Under the pieces are notes generated by a model that worked only from the letters and a program-made list of their open reading frames with translations, did not search any database and was not told the origin of the DNA. A stretch of DNA of 64,000 nt from Xanthocytophaga flava. Lineage in GTDB: Bacteria; Bacteroidota; Bacteroidia; Cytophagales; 172606-1. This document shows positions 42,378 to 50,840 of the stretch, one piece after another. The stretch lies in the NCBI GenBank assembly GCA_030068525.1, contig JASJOS010000015.1:1-64000 (forward strand). The letters run 5' to 3'. How positions within the stretch are numbered: the first letter of the stretch is position 1; each line of letters begins with the position of its first letter. A program made the translations under genes and the position numbers.

Positions 42378-43839
42378 ATGTCATAACTTTTTGTAAGAGA
42401 TGGATAGAATGTTCAATTTCTCCCAGGTTAGAAGAGGCAAATCCCATGCGAGTCATATTTTGCAGATCACAATCATAATTCTTTCCATTACCTAACAGTA
42501 AACCTTGTTTTTGAGCTTCTGTTGATAAAGTTTCCAGATTGTGCCGTGGATGAAATGTTGCCCATATAGCCATACCACCTTCTGGTACTTTAAACGAAAT
42601 GGATTCAGGAAAGTGCTTTTCTAACAGATCACAGAAAAAATTCCGGCGTTCGTGATAAAGCTTCTGTGCTTTTTTGAGATGGCGTTTCAATTCCCCCTCT
42701 GCAATCAGTTCTGCCATCGCTTGTTCCAGAATAAGGTCTCCCTGTCTGTCAATTATTCTACGCAGATAACCTGCTTCTTCTATAAGGTTTTGTGGCGCAA
42801 CAATGTATCCGACCCGAAAAGCAGGTGCAATTGCCTTGGTTAAAGAACCCACATACACCACCATGCCATGAGTATCTGCACTGGCTAATGGTAGAATTGG
42901 GCTGCTGGTGTAATGGAAGTCGTAATCATAGTCATCTTCCAGAATGGCAAAGCCATATTGTGCTGCCAATTGTAATAAACGAATTCGCCGTTCTGCACTC
43001 AGTGTAACTGTTGTTGGATAATGGTGGTGAGACGTAATATAGAGTAAACGTATAGATTGCCCTTTGCAAAGTGTTTCAATAGAATCTACACATATTCCTT
43101 GTTCATCAACAGGAACATGAAGCAACTGTACACCTAGTTGTTGGAATATCATATTCGCTGCCGGATAATTGGCATCTGCTACGATTACTTTATCACCTTG
43201 TTTACAGATAATTTTTGCTGCCAGGTGAATTCCCATAACACTTCCCCGCGTAATACAGATGTTATTTGAGGTAATAGCTAACCCTCGACTCTGGTGAAGG
43301 TAATCTGCTAAAACTTCACGTAGGTATGGATTGCCCTGTGTTTCACCGTATAAAAGAAGCTTTTTTTGGAAACTGCGTTGTAGAATAGTCCGGTAGGTAC
43401 GTGAAAGTGCTTCCACTGGAGCCAGGCGTACATCGGGAAATCCATCATCAAAACCTATGAGATTACCCGCTTTGATAATTGGCCGATGGAGAAGTATATT
43501 AGATTCAATTCTAAAACCAGTTTGTACAGGGTAAGCAGGTGGAACATTAGTAGCTGAAGATATCTTCTCTGGTGTGATCTCAGGTAACTTTTTGTTTACA
43601 AAGGTTCCTTTGGCTGGTATCTGTTCTATCCAGCCTTGTGTTAAAAGTTCTTCATAGGTCTTGATTATTGTTTTTCTATGTACTTGCAACTGTTCAGATA
43701 AAGCTCTGCTGCCAGGCAATTTAGTTCCTGCTCCGATGACCCCTTTCTTTATCTGTAAGATCATGTTATTGGTGATTTGCAGATAGACAGGAGTAACACT
43801 TTGCCGATCGATAGATAATAAGGTGGAGTAAGGGAGCAT
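42376..43839 (-). CDS. MocR-type transcriptional regulator (GntR wHTH plus aminotransferase domain)
   Basis: Residues about 15-85 form a GntR winged helix (PVYLQITNNMILQIKKGVIGAGTKLPGSRALSEQLQVHRKTI, GWIEQIPAKGTFV). Residues about 125-487 are an aminotransferase-I fold with the PLP lysine in YVGSLTKAIAPAFRVGY (Lys335) and EDDYDYDFHY. This is the PdxR/MocR architecture: PLP or a PLP adduct acts as effector. It is divergent from a PNPOx-like flavoprotein gene, and the 163-bp gap carries two inverted repeats, so it probably controls that gene and itself. Confidence 0.92.
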   Translation of the reverse strand: MLPYSTLLSIDRQSVTPVYLQITNNMILQIKKGVIGAGTKLPGSRALSEQLQVHRKTIIKTYEELLTQGWIEQIPAKGTFVNKKLPEITPEKISSATNVPPAYPVQTGFRIESNILLHRPIIKAGNLIGFDDGFPDVRLAPVEALSRTYRTILQRSFQKKLLLYGETQGNPYLREVLADYLHQSRGLAITSNNICITRGSVMGIHLAAKIICKQGDKVIVADANYPAANMIFQQLGVQLLHVPVDEQGICVDSIETLCKGQSIRLLYITSHHHYPTTVTLSAERRIRLLQLAAQYGFAILEDDYDYDFHYTSSPILPLASADTHGMVVYVGSLTKAIAPAFRVGYIVAPQNLIEEAGYLRRIIDRQGDLILEQAMAELIAEGELKRHLKKAQKLYHERRNFFCDLLEKHFPESISFKVPEGGMAIWATFHPRHNLETLSTEAQKQGLLLGNGKNYDCDLQNMTRMGFASSNLGEIEHSIHLLQKVMT

Positions 43840-43895
43840 AAACCGGACTACTTGTTGTGTAAAAACTGGATGCCTTTGGTAGTCCTGTAAATGTA

Positions 43896-43952
43896 TACTT
43901 TTGAAAAGTAATCATCAAGTATAGTATGGTATTCTCTCCTGATACTTCAGGA
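43896..43952. promoter_or_regulatory. two inverted repeats in the MocR / flavoprotein divergent gap
   Basis: tactttt-g-aaaagta (43896-43910) is a perfect palindrome with 7-bp arms. tcctga-tact-tcagga (43937-43952) has 6-bp perfect arms around four bases. They lie 27 bases apart, between the two divergent start codons, where a MocR dimer would be expected to bind. No binding evidence exists beyond position and symmetry. Confidence 0.4.
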
Positions 43953-44002
43953 TCAACTCAGTAACAAATCCTTATATCCATTATTTTAATCAATGCACAA
44001 CT

Positions 44003-44680
44003 ATGGAAAACACTTCCCAAACATTTGAACAAACAGAACGGACTACTCTTACCAGATCTATTAAAAGAGGGACCTACGATAAACAAACTATTTATGATAT
44101 CCTGGATGAATCGTTGGTTTGTCATGTATCCTATGTACAAAATGGACAACCCTTTATGATTCCAATCAGCTATGGGCGAATGGATGATAAGCTATATATT
44201 CATGGTTCTGTGGGAAGTCATTTTTTCAGAGAGTTGGCCAAAGGAATAGATGTTTGTATTTGTATCACTCTGCTGGATGGACTGATCCTTGCAAGATCAA
44301 CATTCCATCACTCTGTAAACTATCGGTCTGTGGTTATTTTTGGTAAGACAGAATTGGTTACTGACGAGGACGAAAGATGGAAAGCTTTGGAATGTTTTAC
44401 AGAACATATTATTCCTGGTCGTTGGAATGATGCCCGGCAACCAAACGCCAGTGAAATGAAAAAGACAATGGTAATTTCTATTCCTCTGGAAGAAGCTTCT
44501 GCCAAAGTACGTACAGGCGGAGTAAATGATGACGAAGAGGATATGAACTTGAATGTTTGGGCAGGTGTACTACCATTAAAACTGGTTCCCCAACTACCTG
44601 AACCGGATGCTGTTCTTGATCCCAGTATTGAATTACCAGACTACATTAAGCATTACAATAAGTCAGTGAAGAGAGTGTAA
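44003..44680 (+). CDS. pyridoxamine 5'-phosphate oxidase-like (NimA/PNPOx family) flavin-binding protein
   Basis: The split-barrel start (ESLVCHVSYVQNGQPFMIPISYGRMDDKLYIHGSVGSHFF, about residues 33-73) and NYRSVVIFGKTELVTDEDER (about 108-127) are typical of the FMN-binding NimA-like branch, not of true PdxH. These proteins reduce or bind small molecules with flavin. At 225 residues it matches the family. It is transcribed away from the MocR gene, a common pairing in which the regulator controls the enzyme. A long perfect palindrome terminates it. Confidence 0.87.
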   Translation: MENTSQTFEQTERTTLTRSIKRGTYDKQTIYDILDESLVCHVSYVQNGQPFMIPISYGRMDDKLYIHGSVGSHFFRELAKGIDVCICITLLDGLILARSTFHHSVNYRSVVIFGKTELVTDEDERWKALECFTEHIIPGRWNDARQPNASEMKKTMVISIPLEEASAKVRTGGVNDDEEDMNLNVWAGVLPLKLVPQLPEPDAVLDPSIELPDYIKHYNKSVKRV

Positions 44681-44706
44681 GGTAGTACATTATAGAGTTA
44701 ATTGAT

Positions 44707-44744
44707 AAAAACGCCTGAGTGAAATATATTTCACTCAGGCGTTT
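44707..44744 (+). terminator. terminator after the flavin-binding protein gene
   Basis: A 38-base perfect palindrome with the core acgcctgagtgaaat and its complement ends in tttt and further T/C-rich bases. It lies 26 bases after the stop codon. Confidence 0.88.
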
Positions 44745-44802
44745 TCTCTTATTTGAGAAACAATCATTTTATACTATTTTGAAGGCTTAATCTATTTTAC
44801 CA

Positions 44803-45834
44803 ATGAAATATATCCTACTCTTTTTTGTTTGCCAGGTAACCTTTGCACAATGGATAGTACAGAACAGTAATACCCAGGCGAGTTTTCGAACGGTAAGTGC
44901 TATTGATAAAAACACATGTTGGGTTAGCGGCTCCGGGGGTACAGTACTCCGAACATTGGATGGTGGCACATCATGGCAAAAACTCACAGTTCCAAATACA
45001 GATCAACTTGATTTCAGAGATATTCATGCGTTTGATTCCCAAACCGCAATTATTATGAGTGCAGGCGATGGATCAGAAGGAAAGGCAAAATTATACAAGA
45101 CTATAGATGGGGGAGCTAGCTGGAAGCTGGTCTATTCAATAGACCAGAAGGGTGTTTTCTTTGATTCCATAGATTTTTGGGATAGACAACACGGTATAGC
45201 TTTTAGTGATCCGATAGACGGTAAATTCTACATCATTGTTACTTCTGATGGGGGAGATACCTGGAAACGCGTAAATTCTGAGAATATTCCTGCTGTTAAG
45301 GATGGTGAAGCTGCATTCGCTGCCAGTGGAACAGCCTTAGTAGTGCAGGGAAATACAAACGCTTGGATTGGTACGGGTGGAGAAAATGGTGGAAGAGTTT
45401 TTTATTCTACAGATCAGGGCCAAACCTGGCAAGTATCAGAGACAACCATAAAGGCAGGAAAAACATCTGGCATATTTGGGGTGCGATTTCTGGATGCCAA
45501 AACTGGTATCGCCATTGGCGGAAATTACGAAGATGTAAAAGAGGCTTTCCTAAATGTCAATGTAACAAAAGACGGAGGTAAGACCTGGACAGCCGCTTCG
45601 CAAACTATTCCTGCTGGTTTAAAAGAAGGAGTTGCTATCTACAATAAAAATACATTGATAGCTGTAGGCCCTTCAGGAACTTGTTATTCAACGAATTGGG
45701 GGAAGACCTGGACTAAGATAGATGAATCAGCTTTACACGCTGTTAGTTTCGTTGGAAAATCTGGCTGGGCTGTAGGAGGGAAGGGGCAAATTGTAAAGTT
45801 CAATGATGCTATTCTGAATCAGGGAGCAAAATAG
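44803..45834 (+). CDS. exported Ycf48-like / BNR-repeat beta-propeller protein
   Basis: A short signal peptide (MKYILLFFVCQVTFAQ) precedes repeated blades of the form LRTLDGGTSWQKL, YKTIDGGASWKLV, VTSDGGDTWKRV, YSTDQGQTWQVS, VTKDGGKTWTAA and YSTNWGKTWTKI. These are Asp-box-like turns of a sialidase-fold or Ycf48 propeller. Such Bacteroidota proteins are often labelled oxidoreductase without evidence. No catalytic sialidase residues are seen. The 343-residue length fits one propeller. The protein is probably periplasmic; its partner is unknown. Confidence 0.82.
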   Translation: MKYILLFFVCQVTFAQWIVQNSNTQASFRTVSAIDKNTCWVSGSGGTVLRTLDGGTSWQKLTVPNTDQLDFRDIHAFDSQTAIIMSAGDGSEGKAKLYKTIDGGASWKLVYSIDQKGVFFDSIDFWDRQHGIAFSDPIDGKFYIIVTSDGGDTWKRVNSENIPAVKDGEAAFAASGTALVVQGNTNAWIGTGGENGGRVFYSTDQGQTWQVSETTIKAGKTSGIFGVRFLDAKTGIAIGGNYEDVKEAFLNVNVTKDGGKTWTAASQTIPAGLKEGVAIYNKNTLIAVGPSGTCYSTNWGKTWTKIDESALHAVSFVGKSGWAVGGKGQIVKFNDAILNQGAK

Positions 45835-45869
45835 AGGGAACTGTATGCAAAGAAAAATTTTCAAAAATA

Positions 45870-45897
45870 ACAAAAGCCTCTACCAAGAGGCTTTTGT
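45870..45897. terminator. bidirectional terminator
   Basis: A 12-bp perfect stem (acaaaagcctct / agaggcttttgt) with a four-base loop lies between the convergent propeller and AIM24 genes. Confidence 0.85.
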
Positions 45898-45922
45898 CTT
45901 ATAAATATTGTTTTACAAAGAT

Positions 45923-46705
45923 CTAATCTCCATCCAATAAATTACCCAGGCCACCTAAAATAGAACCACCTTCTTTGTTGCTGTTACGTCCATAAGGAGC
46001 AAGAGCCTCCACTAGTTTGGATATAGGCATAGATTGTAGCCATACACGACCCGTACCGCGTAAAGTCGCCAGAAAGAGACCTTCTCCGCCAAACATCATA
46101 GAACGTAAACCTCCTGCCTGCTGAATATCAAACTGGATACTAGGTTCAAATGCTACCACACAACCTGTATCAACACGTAAACTTTCGTTGTTAAGATATT
46201 TTTCAATCACTACACCTCCTGCATGAATAAAAGCCAGTCCGTCACCTTGTAGTTTCTCCAAAATGAACCCCTCTCCACCGAAAATACCGGAACCAAGTTT
46301 TCTGTTAAAGTGAATGGAAATTTTGGTTCCTAGTGCTGCACATAGAAAGCTATCCTTCTGAGCGATCAGTGTATTGCCTTGCATTTGTGCCAGATCGATA
46401 GGTAGAATGGTACCAGGATAAGGTGCTGCAAACGCAACTTTACTACGCTGATAGCCTCGGTTGGTGAAGTGAGTCATGAAAAGAGATTCACCTGTGAGTA
46501 AGCGGGAGCCAACCTGTTTAAGCATGCCCATAAATCCACTATTGGCTTGCGACCCATCTCCCATCTTAGTTTCAAACTGAATACCATCGTGCATATAAAC
46601 CATTGCACCTGCCTCTGCTATGACAGTTTCATTTTGATCCAGTTCAATTTCTACAATCTGAATGTCTTCCCCAATGATTTTGTAGTCAATTTCGTGTGAT
46701 TGCAT
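45923..46705 (-). CDS. AIM24 / TIGR00266 family protein
   Basis: The beta-helix-like pattern [63 protein letters not shown]-like and [28 protein letters not shown] is the TIGR00266/AIM24 signature. The family is widespread and is related to a yeast mitochondrial protein. Its biochemical role is not known to me. The Gly-rich tail ([16 protein letters not shown]) is typical. No signal peptide is present, so the protein is cytoplasmic. The small conserved-looking gene and gltX lie upstream on the same strand and may form one unit with it. Confidence 0.9.
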   Translation of the reverse strand: MQSHEIDYKIIGEDIQIVEIELDQNETVIAEAGAMVYMHDGIQFETKMGDGSQANSGFMGMLKQVGSRLLTGESLFMTHFTNRGYQRSKVAFAAPYPGTILPIDLAQMQGNTLIAQKDSFLCAALGTKISIHFNRKLGSGIFGGEGFILEKLQGDGLAFIHAGGVVIEKYLNNESLRVDTGCVVAFEPSIQFDIQQAGGLRSMMFGGEGLFLATLRGTGRVWLQSMPISKLVEALAPYGRNSNKEGGSILGGLGNLLDGD

Positions 46706-46745
46706 GAGGTTAGATAGTTGTTTTTATAAAAAGATTAAGGTTGCT

Positions 46746-46934
46746 TTAACTGCTTTTTTTGTCTTTGCGATTTCTTAGTTTTTTATCATCTACCTTTCTA
46801 TTGAGAAACTCATTGATTTTATCAATGTCGTAGTTGGCTGTAATCTCACCAAATGTATTGACCGTAAGTTCCAATCCATCTAGTTCGGGATGAACTTTGG
46901 GTTTATTTTCGGAATTTTCTTTCTTTTTTGCCAT
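46746..46934 (-). CDS. small charged protein of 62 residues, function unknown
   Basis: The product is very hydrophilic: a Lys/Glu-rich start (MAKKKENSENKPKVHPELDG), a central LELTVNTFGEITANYDIDKINEFLN and a basic tail. The centre suggests a short strand-helix unit with disordered ends. It lies between gltX and the AIM24 gene, 40 bp from the latter, on the same strand. Coding is supported by its ATG in a typical A-rich context and by the absence of any alternative gene in the 320-bp space. I do not recognise a domain. Confidence 0.65.
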   Translation of the reverse strand: MAKKKENSENKPKVHPELDGLELTVNTFGEITANYDIDKINEFLNRKVDDKKLRNRKDKKSS

Positions 46935-47031
46935 GACTGTAAAGGATTAGAAGAATTATAAAGAATTTTGATAAAAGCCTGTGCCTTGATTTTTACGACA
47001 GGCACAGGAAATGAATATACAAATTTCTTGT

Positions 47032-48597
47032 TTAACCTATTACGACTAATTTATCAATAGCCTTTTTAATTCTGTTACTGGTTTCTTCTTTTCCCAGAAT
47101 GTCCATGATTTGCATAAGATCAGGTCCATGTCCAGCTCCTGTCAATGCTAATCGAAGAGCTGGCATAACTTTGCCAATTTTAACTCCTGCCTTTTCCAGG
47201 ACTGTATGCAGAGTTGCTTTGGCTGTTTCTGCATTGAACTCTGTTATAGTAACCAATTCATCTTTAAACGCTGTTAATAAAGTCACAGCTTCCTGATTCC
47301 ACTTGGTTTGTACAACAGCTTCTTCATACACTGCTGGTTCCTGGAAGAGGAATTCTGTTTGTTCATGAATTTCCTGAGGAAAGGTAACCCGTTCTTTCAT
47401 CAGATGAACAATTTTATTCGCTTTCTCCTGAGAACAAGGGATACTTTTTTGCTGTAAGGCGTTAACTAGCCCATCTGCTAATTCTGAATCAGGCTTTTGA
47501 CGCAGATAGTGCTGATTAAACCATTTGGCTTTCCGAATATCAAACTTAGATCCTGTTTTATGTATTCTTCCCAATGTGAAGCTGTCAATCAATTCATCCA
47601 GTGAAAATAACTCTTTATCTGTACCATCATTCCAGCCAAGTAAAGCAAGGAAATTGATTAGTGCTTCTTTATAATATCCTGCTTCCCGATACCCAACAGA
47701 TGTAATATCTTCACCATCGGCATTTGTTCCATTCCATGTTAATGGGAAGATTGGAAATCCCATCTCATCGGCATCCCGTTTGCTAAGTTTTCCATGTCGT
47801 TCTTCAATAATTTTACCTTTTTCATCTAGTAAATCAGGCTTTAGGATCAACGGCAAATGGGCAAATTGAGGGGCTTCCCATCCAAGGAATTTATATAATA
47901 ATATATGTAAAGGAGCAGATGGAAGCCACTCGTCACCCCGAATCACATGGGTAATTTGCATTAAGTGATCATCTACAATATTGGCCAGGTGATAGGTAGG
48001 CAGTCCATCTGACTTCATCAACACTTTATCATCCAATGTATTGGCATGTACAACCACCCAGTCACGAATTAAATCTTTGAAGCGAATCTCTTCCTTCATT
48101 GGAACCTTAATACGAATTACATAAGGAGTGCCTGCATCAATTAATTGCTTTGTCTGATCTTCATTTAATGTCAGAGAGTTACGCATTTGGGTACGTGTCA
48201 ATGCATTATAGGAAGTATTGGCGGCACCTGCAGCTTTTAAGCGCTGACGCATAGCCTCAAGTTCTACATCTGTATCAAACGCATAATAGGCTTTGCCTTC
48301 ACCCAGTAATTGCTGAACATATTTCTGATAAATTTCTTTCCGTTCAGACTGGCGGTATGGTGCATGTGGACCTCCCACGCCCTGTCCTTCGTCAATATGA
48401 ATTCCTACCCACTTAAGTGATTCTATAATATATTCTTCCGCTCCGGGTACAAAACGCTTTTGATCAGTATCTTCAATGCGGAGTAACATTTTTCCGCCCA
48501 TTTTCTTTGCAAACAGATAGTTAAACAGGGCTGTACGAACCCCGCCAATGTGTAAAGCCCCCGTTGGGCTAGGTGCAAAACGAACTCTTACTTCCAT
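47032..48597 (-). CDS. gltX: glutamyl-tRNA synthetase
   Basis: The class I signatures are present: HIGH-like GALHIGGVRTALFNYL (residues about 13-28) and KMSKS-like HGKLSKRDAD (about 265). LLRIEDTDQKRF follows the first. The C-terminal anticodon-binding helical domain is complete (521 residues). It charges tRNA-Glu, which also feeds the tetrapyrrole pathway through glutamyl-tRNA in many bacteria. The start at 48597 gives the canonical MEVRVRFAPSPTG. Confidence 0.97.
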   Translation of the reverse strand: MEVRVRFAPSPTGALHIGGVRTALFNYLFAKKMGGKMLLRIEDTDQKRFVPGAEEYIIESLKWVGIHIDEGQGVGGPHAPYRQSERKEIYQKYVQQLLGEGKAYYAFDTDVELEAMRQRLKAAGAANTSYNALTRTQMRNSLTLNEDQTKQLIDAGTPYVIRIKVPMKEEIRFKDLIRDWVVVHANTLDDKVLMKSDGLPTYHLANIVDDHLMQITHVIRGDEWLPSAPLHILLYKFLGWEAPQFAHLPLILKPDLLDEKGKIIEERHGKLSKRDADEMGFPIFPLTWNGTNADGEDITSVGYREAGYYKEALINFLALLGWNDGTDKELFSLDELIDSFTLGRIHKTGSKFDIRKAKWFNQHYLRQKPDSELADGLVNALQQKSIPCSQEKANKIVHLMKERVTFPQEIHEQTEFLFQEPAVYEEAVVQTKWNQEAVTLLTAFKDELVTITEFNAETAKATLHTVLEKAGVKIGKVMPALRLALTGAGHGPDLMQIMDILGKEETSNRIKKAIDKLVVIG

Positions 48598-48748
48598 GTA
48601 GTCGATAAGTAAATAAATCTGGAAATGATATATTGCTACAGAGTTAGCAACTCTGGGTTTTCTAAATCGGTGGCAAAGCTACAAAATAGACAAGAGGAAT
48701 AGAGCGAAAATCTGATAGAATCTCTGTATCAATAAAAAATATGTCTTC

Positions 48749-49465
48749 TTATGGATTTATAGTAGTAGCTATAATACATTCAATCACTTTTTCAGGAGCA
48801 CAACCATTTAATCCTGCTCCCCAACTGGCATTAAACTCCAGAATGAACCATCCCTTAATTGAGGAGTATCCCAGATCAACCACAAATGTTTGTGGTAAGT
48901 CAGGAACGTTATCTAAAAAATCCTGAATAAAATCTTTGCCCGTTTCCAAAGATGTGATGCCTTCATAAATGGCGATATCTTTAAGTGTATGATGCAATAC
49001 AAAGCATCGTGCTTCTGCTTCAATAGCTACAATTTCTGAAATCAGCAACTGTGTATTAGGGGTAAGTCCATCTGTTTCTGTTAGAAGATCTGCTTTTGTT
49101 TGATAAACGACTGCTTTAAATTGTTTGGGAACAACCGATTTAATAAAGGCTGGAAAGAGATTGTCTGTAATAGATTCTAATGACTGAGTGTGTATTTGTC
49201 TTTTTGTCCAGATTGGAGAAAGCTTTGTGAGTAAAAAATCGTCAGGAGAGATAAGTTGAAGCGCAAATAGCTGGGCTACGATCAATGAAAAAGTGTCATT
49301 TCCGTAAATGGCGAATTTTTGTGTAAGAAGGTTGGCAGGCTTTTCCCAGAAACGATCTAATCGTATGACTTGGCCTCCCATATTTTGCCAGACTGCAGCA
49401 ACAGAAAGTCTTTCTGTATCTGATTTGTAGGGAATAAAGAGTGTTATCTCAGAAGGAACAAGCAT
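48749..49465 (-). CDS. ATP-grasp (R2K/DUF4343-like) protein
   Basis: The C-terminal VVDLGYSSIKGWFILEFNASWGAGLNGC matches the end of the R2K-type ATP-grasp domain: the Glu and Asn of the LEFNASWGAG motif would bind magnesium and ATP. In the middle, VYQTKADLLTETDG and LISEIVAIEAEARCFVL fit the nucleotide-binding strands. ATP-grasp enzymes join a carboxylate to an amine or thiol; R2K members are predicted to modify proteins or RNA. At 238 residues it is a single domain. The VOC and amidase genes on the same strand lie upstream, 10 bp and 422 bp away. Substrate unknown. Confidence 0.72.
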   Translation of the reverse strand: MLVPSEITLFIPYKSDTERLSVAAVWQNMGGQVIRLDRFWEKPANLLTQKFAIYGNDTFSLIVAQLFALQLISPDDFLLTKLSPIWTKRQIHTQSLESITDNLFPAFIKSVVPKQFKAVVYQTKADLLTETDGLTPNTQLLISEIVAIEAEARCFVLHHTLKDIAIYEGITSLETGKDFIQDFLDNVPDLPQTFVVDLGYSSIKGWFILEFNASWGAGLNGCAPEKVIECIIATTINP

Positions 49466-49475
49466 GGAGAATAAA

Positions 49476-49847
49476 TTAACTTTTGGAACGAAGTCCTATA
49501 CGATTTCCCTCAGTGTCAATAAAAATAGCTGTATACCCCTGATCTGGGGAGATGAGTCGTTTGGGAAAGAGTATCTTGCCACCTACTGATTCTACTTTAT
49601 TGAGAATAGTACTCAGATCTGGATTTGCATCTATATAAATCATTGGTCCTTCAAACGAAGGTTTGTAAAATTCTGCATGTTGACATAATGCTCCGGAAAC
49701 TCCTGACGGAGAGGCAGGAAAACTGCCTATTTTTAATGCCCCCAAGTCAAGTAGTTGAATCTTGATATCAAAGATTGTTTCGTAAAATATTTTGGCTCTG
49801 GAAAGATCTGTAACAGGAATCTCAAACCACGCAAGTGAAATACTCAT
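49476..49847 (-). CDS. VOC superfamily (glyoxalase/bleomycin resistance-like) protein
   Basis: The start MSISLAWFEIPVTDLSRAKIFYETIFDIKIQ and the C-terminal LISPDQGYTAIFIDTEGNRIGLRSKS are the paired beta-alpha-beta-beta-beta modules of the VOC fold. The 123-residue length is that of the small stand-alone group. The metal-binding pattern is incomplete, so the protein may bind a ligand without catalysis. It lies 10 bp before the ATP-grasp gene. Confidence 0.88.
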   Translation of the reverse strand: MSISLAWFEIPVTDLSRAKIFYETIFDIKIQLLDLGALKIGSFPASPSGVSGALCQHAEFYKPSFEGPMIYIDANPDLSTILNKVESVGGKILFPKRLISPDQGYTAIFIDTEGNRIGLRSKS

Positions 49848-49887
49848 AGCAAAATATATTAGCTAAGTAAAATGTCAAGATCACAAA

Positions 49888-50682
49888 CTAGATTTTAATC
49901 TCATACGTATCGGCATCCAGGTATGCTGGGAATTTCTCACGATACGTCTGAAGATCATTCCAGTCTAGCTCAATAGTTTTGATTACTTCCTCGTATTCGG
50001 CATGAAATAATTTTTCTCCTCGAGGGCTGATTACTACAGAATCTCCACTGTATGGAATATTTTTTCCATCAGTTCCAACCCGGTTTACACCTACCACATA
50101 ACTTAGGTTTTCAATAGCTCTTGCCTGTAATAAGGTGTTCCAGTGCAAGCGCCGTGCTTCAGGCCAGTTTGCAACATAAATAAGACAATCATAGCCATTA
50201 GATGGGGTAGATAAATCTTTGTTGCGGCTCCATGCCGGGAAGCGGAGGTCATAACAAACTAAGGGTAAAAACTTCCAGTTTTTTATAGTAGGATATATAT
50301 TTTTAGTACCTGCACTATAGGTTTCATGTTCATTAGCCATTCGGAAAAGATGACGCTTGTCATAGGTTTCATAACTACCATCCGGACGCATCCACACCAG
50401 ACGATTGTAAAAGTTTCCGTTTTCCTTTACCACAAAGCTTCCTGTAATAACTGCATTCATGGATGCAGCCATCATCTTTAACCATTTAAACGTGGTAAAG
50501 TTCATTGGTTCTGCTACTGCCGGAGCATCCATTGTAAAACCTGTGCTGAACATTTCAGGTAGGACAATCAGATCGGTTGGTTCTTGTATATTCCTGATTT
50601 TTTCTTCCAGAGAATGAGTGTTAGCTCCAGGGTTTTCCCAATGCAAAGCTGTTTGAATCAACGTAATCCGAATGTTTTCCAT
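49888..50682 (-). CDS. carbon-nitrogen hydrolase, omega-amidase (YafV/Nit2-like)
   Basis: The nitrilase catalytic triad is Glu43 (LPEMFSTGF), Lys109 (YDKRHLF) and Cys143 (LVCYDLRFP). The pattern and 264-residue length match YafV/Nit2-type omega-amidases, which hydrolyse alpha-ketoglutaramate and alpha-ketosuccinamate formed in glutamine and asparagine transamination. NRVGTDGKNIPYSGDSVVISPRG is also typical. It starts 159 bp after the clpB end, with the clpB terminator between. Confidence 0.88.
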   Translation of the reverse strand: MENIRITLIQTALHWENPGANTHSLEEKIRNIQEPTDLIVLPEMFSTGFTMDAPAVAEPMNFTTFKWLKMMAASMNAVITGSFVVKENGNFYNRLVWMRPDGSYETYDKRHLFRMANEHETYSAGTKNIYPTIKNWKFLPLVCYDLRFPAWSRNKDLSTPSNGYDCLIYVANWPEARRLHWNTLLQARAIENLSYVVGVNRVGTDGKNIPYSGDSVVISPRGEKLFHAEYEEVIKTIELDWNDLQTYREKFPAYLDADTYEIKI

Positions 50683-50788
50683 ACTATTTAGTGAGCAGTA
50701 GATTAATGTACAAAGATGTGGTTAGCAAATATACTATTCTCTCTGATAAATAAAGATACAAGGTTAGTGCCTGAAATACATTTTCAAA

Positions 50789-50819
50789 TAAAAAATCCCC
50801 GACAGTATATGTCGGGGAT
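50789..50819 (-). terminator. terminator of clpB
   Basis: On the minus strand a 10-bp perfect stem (arms 50795-50804 and 50810-50819, core atccccgaca) with a five-base loop is followed by six T. It lies 22 bases after the clpB stop. Confidence 0.88.
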
Positions 50820-50840
50820 GATGGTATTGATTACTTAAGT

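Noticed and set aside
44707-44744. The 38-base palindrome as an operator for the propeller gene
   Set aside because: It lies 26 bases after a stop codon and ends in T-rich DNA, and the stem is of typical terminator strength.
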